DNA from: Bacillota bacterium
Lineage (GTDB): Bacteria; Bacillota; Clostridia; Lachnospirales; CAG-274
Assembly (NCBI GenBank): GCA_017627115.1
Contig: JAGAHK010000146.1
Coordinates: 1-5,936, forward strand
Length of the DNA: 5,936 bases
Direction of reading: 5' to 3'
Shown here: positions 1-5,637 of the stretch, piece by piece
Numbering within the stretch: position 1 is the stretch's first letter
Layout: each line of letters opens with the position of its first letter
The notes under the pieces: model-generated
The model's input: the letters and a program-made list of their open reading frames with translations, nothing else
Told to the model about the DNA's origin: nothing
Database searches by the model: none
Made by a program: the position numbers and the translations under genes

Positions 1-237
1 AGAAACTTCCTTATTTTTATAGCGTTTTTCGCTGTTTTGTTTATAAGTATGTTCGTGCTTATCGCCGTTTTCAAAACATCGGGCGTTACATTGAGCATGG
101 ATGTGATAAACAGCATACAAAGCGTATTTGACATGGCAAAGAAAATTTTAAGCTGTATAAGCAATACCAACCTTGTGCTTTCGGTCATCATGCTGACGGG
201 TACAAGCCTGATACTGACATACAGATTAAACGTTTAA
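1..237 (+). CDS. C-terminal fragment of an integral membrane protein (5' end outside window)
   Basis: The frame is open from the first base and closes with tandem stops (TAA TAA at 235-240), so this is the last 78 codons of a longer gene. Two hydrophobic stretches are visible, about fragment residues 3-24 and 57-74. Between them lies a hydrophilic to amphipathic segment (about 25-56) with a KK pair. The protein ends just after the last helix with a short Tyr-Arg-Leu-Asn-Val tail. A TTG at 37 could in principle start a 66-residue protein, but it has no ribosome binding site and the hydrophobic segment continues upstream of it. The arrangement would fit the last helices of a transporter permease or a similar multi-pass protein, but no family motif is visible and I do not assign a function. 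It lies 30 bp upstream of the next gene on the same strand and is probably cotranscribed with it. Confidence 0.75.
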   Translation, partial: RNFLIFIAFFAVLFISMFVLIAVFKTSGVTLSMDVINSIQSVFDMAKKILSCISNTNLVLSVIMLTGTSLILTYRLNV

Positions 238-267
238 TAATTATTATATAAAAGGAGGAACTCCCAA

Positions 268-453
268 ATGACTTATGCAAGAACAAGAAGACACTACCGT
301 GCAGCTAAAAAGGAAATAGAACAAAGCCCCGCAAAGGGCGTTTTCATCCCCAATAAGGATAAGACAAAAGTTTATGCCGCAGCAGGTATTGCAGGCGGCA
401 TCGTGTTTGTGATGGGGCTGCTCATAGGCCTTGTTGCAGGCAGCTCGGATTGA
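268..453 (+). CDS. Small single-pass membrane protein, 61 aa, unknown function
   Basis: The ATG at 268 follows a strong ribosome binding site (AAAGGAGG, 251-258), which supports a real gene despite its size. Residues 1-35 are strongly basic and polar (RTRRHYRAAKKE near the start, then KDKTK just before the helix). Residues about 36-57 form one Ala/Gly/Ile/Val-rich transmembrane helix with several glycines, and the protein ends in SSD. By the positive-inside rule the basic N-terminal part should be cytoplasmic with the C-terminus outside. There is no signal peptidase site. It is the last gene of the left-hand + strand group and is followed 12 bp later by a terminator. I recognise no family. 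The glycine-rich helix could support helix packing or oligomerisation, but that is inference. Confidence 0.75.
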   Translation: MTYARTRRHYRAAKKEIEQSPAKGVFIPNKDKTKVYAAAGIAGGIVFVMGLLIGLVAGSSD

Positions 454-465
454 AAAAATAACTAC

Positions 466-497
466 AAAAAAAGAGGTTCACGCGAACCTCTTTTTTT
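466..497. terminator. Bidirectional intrinsic terminator between convergent transcripts
   Basis: Seven A's (466-472) lead into AGAGGTTC (472-479), a 4-nt loop ACGC (480-483), the complementary GAACCTCT (484-491) and seven T's (491-497). Counting the A/T arms, the stem is 14 bp with no mismatch. It works in both directions: on the + strand it sits 12 bp after the stop of the 61-aa gene, and on the - strand it lies 21 bp after the ackA stop. Both neighbouring transcripts converge here, so one element very likely terminates both. Confidence 0.93.
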
Positions 498-518
498 ATG
501 CGTATTTATTCGGTTTGT

Positions 519-1712
519 TTAGCCAATGATCTCAAGTGTATCCTGTGCTATCATAAGTTCCTCATTTGTGGGGATAAGGAGTGCGCGAACCTTTGAATCT
601 GCTGTTGCAAAGTCAAGTTCCTTGCCGCGCTGTGCGTTCTTTTCGGGGTCGATCTTAAGACCGAGGAAACCGAGATATTCGCAGATAGCAGCTCTGTGAC
701 CCGAGTTGTTCTCGCCGATGCCTGCCGTGAATACGATGGCATCAACGCCGCCGAGTGCTACAACGTAAGAACCGATGTATTTTGCGATCTGATATCTGAA
801 CATATCAAGTGCAAGCTTACATCTTTCATCGCCTTCGTTTGCGCCCTGCTCAACATCACGGAAGTCGCTTGAACGGCCTGTAACACCGAGAATACCCGAC
901 TTCTTGTTCATGATATTGTCGATCTCATCGGGTGTAAGGTTTTCTGCTTTCATAATGAAAGGTACGATAGCGGGGTCGATATCGCCGCAGCGTGTACCCA
1001 TCTCAAAACCTGCAAGAGGTGTAAGACCCATGGAAGTATCTATAACCTTGCCGTCCTTTACCGCAGCGATAGAAGAACCGTTGCCGAGGTGGCAGGTGAT
1101 GATCTTTGTGCCCTCTGCCTTGCCGCCGAGCATTTCGATAGCGCGCTTTGTTACAAACTTGTGGCTTGTGCCGTGGAAGCCGTAACGGCGGATATCATGC
1201 TTTTCGTAATACTCGTAGGGAAGAGCGTACATATAAGCCTTGGGAGGCATGGTTGCGTGGAAAGCTGTGTCGAAAACGGCAACATTGGGCTTGCCGGGCA
1301 TAAGCTTTTCACAAGCCTCGATACCCATAAGGTTGGGGGGCATATGGAGAGGTCCGAGCGGTATACACTTTTTCATTATTTCCATCTTCTCGGGTGTTAC
1401 AAGCATGGAATCGCTGAAATATTTGCCGCCGTGGAGAACTCTGTGGCCGATGCCGTCGATCTCGTCAAGGCTTGAGATAACGCCTACTTCGCTGTCTGTG
1501 AGCTTGTCCATAACAAGCTTGATAGCTGCACCGTGGTCGGGCAGGGGCTGTTCAAAAACGACCTTGTCCTTTCCCGCAGGTGTATGCTGTAAGTTGGAGC
1601 CCTCGATGCCGATTCTCTCAACAAGACCCTTTGCAAGAACTGTGTTGTCGTCCATGTTGTAAAGCTGATACTTTAATGATGAGCTTCCGCAGTTGATTAC
1701 AAGAATTTTCAT
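519..1712 (-). CDS. ackA: Acetate kinase
   Basis: AckA reversibly transfers phosphate from acetyl phosphate to ADP, giving acetate and ATP, in the cytoplasm. It is the last, energy-yielding step of acetate fermentation. The 397-residue length is normal for this ASKHA-fold kinase. The catalytic set is complete and falls at the numbering used for the Methanosarcina enzyme: N7, S10, S12 and K14 in the N-terminal VINCGSSSLKYQLY motif; R91 in GHRVLHGG; H123; D148 in FDTAFH; H180 in GFHGTSH; R241 in GTRCGDIDP; E384 in PTNEEL. The nucleotide-binding region HLGNGSS is at 208-214 and TAGIGENN at 329-336. The ATG at 1712 has an AGAAAGGA site (1721-1728) 8 nt upstream. It is the second gene after pta on the same strand, across a 343-bp structured spacer. 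I find no convincing promoter of its own, so cotranscription with pta is likely. Confidence 0.98.
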   Translation of the reverse strand: MKILVINCGSSSLKYQLYNMDDNTVLAKGLVERIGIEGSNLQHTPAGKDKVVFEQPLPDHGAAIKLVMDKLTDSEVGVISSLDEIDGIGHRVLHGGKYFSDSMLVTPEKMEIMKKCIPLGPLHMPPNLMGIEACEKLMPGKPNVAVFDTAFHATMPPKAYMYALPYEYYEKHDIRRYGFHGTSHKFVTKRAIEMLGGKAEGTKIITCHLGNGSSIAAVKDGKVIDTSMGLTPLAGFEMGTRCGDIDPAIVPFIMKAENLTPDEIDNIMNKKSGILGVTGRSSDFRDVEQGANEGDERCKLALDMFRYQIAKYIGSYVVALGGVDAIVFTAGIGENNSGHRAAICEYLGFLGLKIDPEKNAQRGKELDFATADSKVRALLIPTNEELMIAQDTLEIIG

Positions 1713-1748
1713 GTTACATATCCTTTCTGTTAGTTGTTAAATATTAAT

Positions 1749-1807
1749 AAATTCAACGCAAAATTCCGATTGATACGTAGTGTGAACAATGCAATTTTGC
1801 CGAATTT
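1749..1807. repeat. Long imperfect inverted repeat upstream of ackA
   Basis: Three nested complementary blocks are visible: AAATTC (1749-1754) with GAATTT (1802-1807), GCAAAATT (1758-1765) with AATTTTGC (1793-1800), and ATTG (1769-1772) with CAAT (1787-1790). Short internal loops separate them and the apical loop is 14 nt. In the pta-ackA transcript (minus strand) this would fold just upstream of the ackA leader, ending about 20 nt before the ribosome binding site. It has no U-run suited to termination. An 8-bp direct repeat, GATTGATA, is at 1768-1775 and 1814-1821. The function is unknown; RNA processing or stability control, or remnant mobile DNA, are possible. Confidence 0.55.
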
Positions 1808-1830
1808 AGTGTAGATTGATAATTAATTTA

Positions 1831-2061
1831 CAGTAACTTTAGCGTCGCAGACTTAAATCCGCAGAATGTTTGCGTCGCTGTAAGCGACACAAATCCCGAA
1901 GGGACGGCGCGAACAATTCTGTTCGCTGCCGCTATACCGCGTTTTCGTCGAGGAGCAAAACTTGATTTTGCGTACCTTACAGGCTTACAAGTGTCGACCA
2001 GAGGGAGGCACGCTGTCAAGCCTGCAAAATTAACAAAAAAACGCAAGTTTTTTTGTTACTG
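1831..2061. repeat. Structured non-coding element in the pta-ackA spacer, candidate dispersed repeat or MITE-like element
   Basis: This block is clearly richer in G+C than the flanking A+T-rich DNA and is packed with hairpins. GTCGCT/AGCGAC is at 1874-1888 and TCCC/GGGA at 1894-1904. The best is an 11-bp stem with one bulged base, CGGCGCGAACA (1905-1915) with TGTTCGC-T-GCCG (1920-1931). GCAAAA/TTTTGC is at 1955-1971 and CAGGCTT/AAGCCTG at 1980-2024. The outer ends carry a 7-bp inverted repeat, CAGTAAC (1831-1837) and GTTACTG (2055-2061). A minus-strand open frame crosses the block (2046-1828), but it would need a TTG start inside a hairpin with no ribosome binding site, so I treat the block as non-coding. 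No target-site duplication is evident. Multi-copy status cannot be judged from one window. Confidence 0.5.
2031..2058 (-). terminator. Perfect 12-bp palindromic stem overlapping the pta stop codon; possible weak terminator or 3'-end element
   Basis: TAACAAAAAAAC (2031-2042) and GTTTTTTTGTTA (2047-2058) are exact reverse complements around a 4-nt loop (GCAA, 2043-2046). Read with pta, the TAA stop is the first three bases of the stem. The stem holds only two G:C pairs per arm, so it is weak by intrinsic-terminator standards, although the second arm is itself a U-run. Partial termination or 3'-end protection between pta and ackA is plausible; complete termination is unlikely without a clear ackA promoter. 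Confidence 0.45.
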
Positions 2062-3072
2062 AGCTAACTGTGCCTGTACTGCCGTGATAGCAACAACGCC
2101 TACGATATCCTCTGCATAGCAGCCGCGTGAAAGATCGTTAACGGGCATTGCAAGACCCTGAAGAACGGGACCGTAAGCTTCTGCCTTTGCAAGACGCTGA
2201 ACAAGCTTATAACCGATGTTGCCTGCTTCAAGGCTCGGGAATACAAGTGTGTTTGCATGGCCTGCAACCTTGCTGTCGGGGGCTTTGAGCTTTGCAACAG
2301 TCTCGTCAAGAGCCGCATCAAGCTGTAATTCACCGTCAACCTCTATTTCGGGGTACTTCTCCTGTGCTATCTTGACAGCATCTGCAACCTTTGTTACGTC
2401 GTCATCCTTTGCGCTGCCCTTTGTGGAGAAGGAAAGCATAGCTACCTTCGCCTTGTTGCCTGTGAATGCCTCAAAGCTCTCTGCGGAAAGCTTTGCGATC
2501 TCTGCAAGGTGTTCGCTGTCGGGATGTATCTGTACCGCACAGTCGGCAAATACGAAAAGACCGTTTGCACCGAGGTCACAATTGGGAACTTCCATTACAA
2601 AGAAACCCGAAGCGGAGCTTACGCCGGGTTTGCATTTAAGAAGCTGAAGAGCGGGACGGATAGTGTTAGCAGTGGAGTGGCATGCGCCCGAAACAGCACC
2701 GTCTGCATCGCCGCATTTGCACATAAGGCAAGCGTAGAACATATAATCGTCCTCTATCTGCTTTTGTGCGATCTCGGGTGTAAGGGTCTGACCCTTCTTC
2801 TCGTAAGCCTTTGCTCTTAATTCAACGAATTTATCAATATATTTCTGCTTGTTGGGATCGTTGAAAGGATCGACGATGGTTGCACCGCTGATGTCATAGC
2901 CTGCGCCGTGTTCCTTGATCTCCTCGGGTGTACCGATGATAACGATGTTTGCAAAGCCTTCCTTTAATATCTGCTCTGCCGCAGCATATGTCCTTTTATC
3001 CATAGATTCGGGTAAAACGATAGTTTTTTTGTCGGCTTTTGCTTTAGCCTTGATTGTTTCTAAAAAGTTCAT
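2056..3072 (-). CDS. pta: Phosphate acetyltransferase (phosphotransacetylase)
   Basis: Pta converts acetyl-CoA and phosphate to acetyl phosphate and CoA in the cytoplasm, supplying the substrate for AckA. At 338 residues it is the short single-domain form, without the N-terminal regulatory extension of enterobacterial Pta. Family features in order: the N-terminal KKTIVLPES segment (15-23); the CGDADGAVSGA loop (120-130); PGVSSASGFFVMEVP (149-163); FADCAVQIHPDSE (175-187); MLSFSTKGSA (212-221); DGELQLDAAL (246-255); and the C-terminal catalytic block NDLSRGCYAEDIV, where S315, R316 and D322 have the same spacing as the known Ser-Arg-Asp catalytic residues of the methanogen enzyme. The ATG at 3072 has an AAAGGAG site (3081-3087) 8 nt upstream. 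It is the first gene of the operon, with a good promoter about 60 bp before the start. Its last codon and stop lie inside an inverted repeat. Confidence 0.97.
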   Translation of the reverse strand: MNFLETIKAKAKADKKTIVLPESMDKRTYAAAEQILKEGFANIVIIGTPEEIKEHGAGYDISGATIVDPFNDPNKQKYIDKFVELRAKAYEKKGQTLTPEIAQKQIEDDYMFYACLMCKCGDADGAVSGACHSTANTIRPALQLLKCKPGVSSASGFFVMEVPNCDLGANGLFVFADCAVQIHPDSEHLAEIAKLSAESFEAFTGNKAKVAMLSFSTKGSAKDDDVTKVADAVKIAQEKYPEIEVDGELQLDAALDETVAKLKAPDSKVAGHANTLVFPSLEAGNIGYKLVQRLAKAEAYGPVLQGLAMPVNDLSRGCYAEDIVGVVAITAVQAQLAQ

Positions 3073-3128
3073 TTATAATGCTCCTTTCGTTTTTTATATG
3101 TACATAAAAATGCACATTCTATAAACTG

Positions 3129-3157
3129 ATTATACTACTGTTTCAAAAATATTACAA
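3129..3157 (-). promoter_or_regulatory. Sigma-A type promoter for pta-ackA
   Basis: On the minus strand, TTGTAA (3157-3152) is followed by a 17-nt spacer and a perfect TATAAT (3134-3129). Transcription should begin near 3122, giving a leader of about 50 nt before the pta ATG. The leader contains a 10-bp palindrome, TATGTACATA (3097-3106), which could be an operator or a weak hairpin. Confidence 0.75.
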
Positions 3158-3286
3158 TAGAATTTTTTAAATATTAAAAATTTATTTTTTAATTTATTTT
3201 TTGCACAGAACTTACTTTTTTATCCGATAAATGTCGGCAGGCACAAAAAAATAAACAAAAAAATTTTTTTTTGAAACAAATTTTTG
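3158..3286. other. A+T-rich spacer between the divergent promoters
   Basis: This stretch between the two -35 boxes has long A and T tracts (for example 3163-3202 and 3244-3272) and almost no G+C except a small island at 3224-3242. The island contains CCGA (3224-3227) and TCGG (3234-3237). Phased A-tracts usually make DNA bent and can stimulate flanking promoters, which is inference here. I see no open frame with a ribosome binding site and no recognisable riboswitch or RNA gene. Confidence 0.6.
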
Positions 3287-3315
3287 TTGAGTTTATTGTT
3301 ATACTATGTTATAAT
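3287..3315 (+). promoter_or_regulatory. Extended -10 sigma-A promoter for glgA
   Basis: TTGAGT (3287-3292), a 17-nt spacer and a perfect TATAAT (3310-3315), preceded by TG at 3307-3308 in the exact extended -10 position. Predicted start of transcription is near 3322, leaving a leader of about 90 nt before the glgA ATG at 3415. This promoter is divergent from that of pta. Confidence 0.8.
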
Positions 3316-3335
3316 AAATATAAATTAACGTGAAT

Positions 3336-3370
3336 TATAGTAAAGTACATTAAAATTGCCCTTTACTATA
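3336..3370 (+). promoter_or_regulatory. Stem-loop in the glgA leader
   Basis: TATAGTAAAG (3336-3345) and CTTTACTATA (3361-3370) are exact reverse complements, giving a 10-bp stem with a 15-nt loop. It lies just inside the predicted transcript and is followed by CCC-TGC-GGG (3371-3379). There is no U-run, so it is not a terminator. It could be a transcript-stabilising 5' hairpin, a regulator binding site in DNA or a small cis-regulatory RNA. It matches no riboswitch class I can recognise. Confidence 0.55.
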
Positions 3371-3414
3371 CCCTGCGGGACATACAATATACTTTATTTC
3401 AGGAGGTAACGGCT

Positions 3415-4965
3415 ATGAAAAAAATCTTATTTGCGGCATCGGAATGTGTACCTTTTATCAAAACAGGCGGTCTTGCGGATGTTGTGGGCGCTTTGCCAAA
3501 GGCGTTCGATAAAAACGAATATGATGTAAGAGTTATTATCCCCAACTATGCCTGCATACCCGAAAAATTCTCCTCACAGTTTGAATATGTCGGTCATTTT
3601 TATATGAGTGCTGGTTATATGCTCCAATGGGTGTATGTGGGCGTTATGCAGTATGAATATGACGGTATAAAATATTATTTCATAGACAACAAAACGCATT
3701 TCGGCGGTTCGCAGCCTTACGGCAATATCTGCTGGGATATAGAGAACTTCTGCTTCTTCTGTAAAGCTGTGCTTTCAGTGCTGCCTATGATAGATTTCAA
3801 GCCCGATATAATCCACTGTCACGACTGGCAGACGGGTATCATCCCCGTTTATATCAAGACGGAGTTTGCGGGAAGTGAATTCTATAAAGATATAAAAACC
3901 GTTATGACCATACATAATCTGCGCTTCCAGGGCGTTTGGGATATTGAGTATATCCGCGGTCTCACGGGTCTGCCCGACGATCTGTTCACACCCGACAAGC
4001 TTGAATTCAACAAGGGCGCAAATATGCTCAAGGGCGGTCTTGTTTATGCCGATTATATAACCACGGTCTCCGCTACCTATGCGCGCGAGATACAGTGGGC
4101 TTATTACGGCGAGGGTCTTGACGGACTTCTGCGCGCCCGCAATCATCAGCTTTACGGTATTCTTAACGGCATAGACTACACGCTCTATGACCCGTCCAAC
4201 GATACAAAGATATTCAAAAATTACGACACAAAGACCTTTGCGGAGGGCAAGGCGGAAAACAAAACAGCTTTGCAGAAAGAACTCGGTCTGCCCGTTGACA
4301 AGGATAAATATATGATAGGCATTATATCGCGCCTTACCGACCAGAAAGGCTTTGACCTTATCAACTGCGTTATCAACGAGATACTTGAAGACGATGATCT
4401 TCAGCTTGTTGTTATCGGTACGGGTGAGGAACGCTATGAAAATATGTTCAAGCACTATGCGTGGGTATATCAGGACAGAGTTTCCGCAAACATCCTCTAT
4501 TCGGATGAGCTTGCGCACAAGCTTTATGCGGCTGCGGACAGCCTGCTCATACCGTCTGCTTTTGAACCCTGCGGTCTTACGCAGCTTATCTCTTTCCGCT
4601 ACGGTACACTGCCTATAGTGCGTGAAACGGGCGGTCTGAAAGATACTGTTATACCGCTTAACGAATATGACAACACAGGCGACGGTTTTTCGTTTACAAA
4701 CTACAACGCACATGATATGCTGCACGTTATAGAATATTCAAAGGAAATATACTACGAAAAGCCCGAATTGTGGCAGGATATGATAAAGCGCGGTATGCGC
4801 AAGGACTATTCATGGAACGCTTCAAAAGAAAAATATATGAAGCTCTATGATATGATGCTCAAAAAGCCCGAGCCTTTGCCCGAGCCCGAAAAAGCAGCCG
4901 AGGCAAAGCCCGAACCGACTGCCGAAACAAAACAGAAACCCGTTAAGGAAGATGAAAACGAATGA
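3415..4965 (+). CDS. glgA: Glycogen synthase (ADP-glucose dependent, GT5), with an atypical C-terminal tail
   Basis: GlgA adds glucose from ADP-glucose to the non-reducing end of alpha-1,4-glucan in the cytoplasm, building storage glycogen. The GT-B fold is complete. The N-terminal half carries KTGGLADVVGALPKA (16-30, the ADP-glucose binding motif), HCHDWQTG (134-141) and TIHNLRFQG (165-173). The C-terminal half has the nucleotide-sugar site: SRLTDQKG (305-312, with R306 and K311) and the E384 motif SAFEPCGLTQL (381-391), then RETGGLKDTV (403-412). The family normally ends soon after the final helix (here about 480). This protein continues with about 33 residues rich in Pro, Glu, Lys and Ala (484-516) carrying repeated KPEP-like units. 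The start is set by AGGAGGT (3401-3407) 7 nt before the ATG. The TGA overlaps the start of the next gene. No glgC, glgD, glgB or glgP is in the window. Confidence 0.96.
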   Translation: MKKILFAASECVPFIKTGGLADVVGALPKAFDKNEYDVRVIIPNYACIPEKFSSQFEYVGHFYMSAGYMLQWVYVGVMQYEYDGIKYYFIDNKTHFGGSQPYGNICWDIENFCFFCKAVLSVLPMIDFKPDIIHCHDWQTGIIPVYIKTEFAGSEFYKDIKTVMTIHNLRFQGVWDIEYIRGLTGLPDDLFTPDKLEFNKGANMLKGGLVYADYITTVSATYAREIQWAYYGEGLDGLLRARNHQLYGILNGIDYTLYDPSNDTKIFKNYDTKTFAEGKAENKTALQKELGLPVDKDKYMIGIISRLTDQKGFDLINCVINEILEDDDLQLVVIGTGEERYENMFKHYAWVYQDRVSANILYSDELAHKLYAAADSLLIPSAFEPCGLTQLISFRYGTLPIVRETGGLKDTVIPLNEYDNTGDGFSFTNYNAHDMLHVIEYSKEIYYEKPELWQDMIKRGMRKDYSWNASKEKYMKLYDMMLKKPEPLPEPEKAAEAKPEPTAETKQKPVKEDENE

Positions 4966-5486
4966 AAGCATGGCAGCATTTTAAAACGATAACACGTCAC
5001 CGTAACAAAGTTATACTGCACTGCGCAAAGGCAGGCATACTGTGGCAGGGGCTGTTTCACGATCTTTCAAAATATTCGCCCGAGGAGTTTATCCCGGGCG
5101 TGATATTTTATCAGGGCACACGCAGCCCGAACGAGGGTGAACGCGAGGAATACGGCTATTCCGCTGCGTGGATGCACCACAAGGGCAGGAACAAGCACCA
5201 TTTTGAATACTGGACGGACTACGATCCGAAAACAAGACAGATGGAGCCTGTGAAAATGCCTTTGAAATACGTTAAGGAAATGTTCTGCGACCGTGTTGCC
5301 GCAAGCAAGATTTACGGCGGCGAAAAATACACGGATGATTATGCGCTGAATTATTTCCTTAAATTAAAAGGCAAACGCAAGATACACCCCGAAACTTCGG
5401 CGCTGATAGAAAAACTTTTGCGTATGCTTGCGCAGCAGGGTGAGGAAAAGACCTTCGCCTATATCAGAAAGCTGAAAAGCTATTGA
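4962..5486 (+). CDS. DUF5662-like protein, 174 aa, HD-like histidine/aspartate motifs, function unknown
   Basis: The start overlaps the glgA stop as ATGA (4962-4965), with a modest AAGGAA site (4945-4950) inside the glgA tail, so it is probably translated by coupling to glgA. The sequence resembles the uncharacterised DUF5662 family of Firmicutes; this is recognition by motif, not a search. Visible features: H20, then FHDLSKYSPEEF (32-43) with a His-Asp pair H33-D34 and the following SK; a second cluster MHHKGRNKHHFEYW (71-84) with H72, H73, H79 and H80; and D110 in a helix (EMFCDRVAA). H...HD...H...D spacing recalls HD-domain metal-dependent phosphohydrolases, but the match is partial and no activity can be assigned. 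The protein is soluble, with no signal peptide or membrane helix. No intrinsic terminator follows it. Confidence 0.8.
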   Translation: MKAWQHFKTITRHRNKVILHCAKAGILWQGLFHDLSKYSPEEFIPGVIFYQGTRSPNEGEREEYGYSAAWMHHKGRNKHHFEYWTDYDPKTRQMEPVKMPLKYVKEMFCDRVAASKIYGGEKYTDDYALNYFLKLKGKRKIHPETSALIEKLLRMLAQQGEEKTFAYIRKLKSY

Positions 5487-5536
5487 GTGTGCTGTTTATT
5501 ATTTATGAAGATTTACGAACATTTCACCAAAATATA

Positions 5537-5565
5537 TTGACGGTTTTTGCAAAAAATCGTATTAT
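5537..5565 (+). promoter_or_regulatory. Strong sigma-A promoter with palindromic spacer for the downstream membrane protein
   Basis: TTGACG (5537-5542), a 17-nt spacer and TATTAT (5560-5565) each match the consensus at five of six positions. Transcription should begin near 5572, about 65 nt before the ATG at 5638. The spacer contains the perfect 12-bp palindrome TTTTTGCAAAAA (5544-5555), which could be an operator or simply A-tract DNA. Confidence 0.75.
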
Positions 5566-5637
5566 GATTATGGAAACATTATATATCTGATATGTTAATA
5601 TGTTGATATTTTTGCATACTGACCGGAGGTGACTGCT

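Noticed and set aside
904..1662. Several + strand open frames antisense to ackA
   Set aside because: All overlap conserved ackA coding sequence, lack ribosome binding sites and resemble no protein family.
1729..1830. Separate promoter for ackA
   Set aside because: No -35/-10 pair with acceptable matches and 16-18-nt spacing was found on the minus strand.
1828..2046. 72-codon minus-strand open frame in the pta-ackA spacer
   Set aside because: It needs a TTG start in the loop of a palindrome, has no ribosome binding site, and its codons are those of nested hairpins; better explained as non-coding repeat DNA.
2216..2820. Two + strand open frames antisense to pta
   Set aside because: They shadow conserved pta codons, with low-complexity Ser/Ala/Thr content and no start signals.
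3210..3245. Possible small riboswitch or RNA motif in the G+C island of the divergent region
   Set aside because: Only a 4-bp CCGA/TCGG pair could be found, with no match to a class I know; it also lies outside both predicted transcripts.
3775..4725. 316-codon open frame antisense to glgA
   Set aside because: It lies wholly inside a gene with every catalytic motif intact, has no ribosome binding site and no recognisable protein features; it arises from the codon bias of glgA.
5487..5536. Terminator expected after the DUF5662-like gene
   Set aside because: No G+C stem followed by a U-run was found here; the only symmetric sequence is the promoter-spacer palindrome further on.
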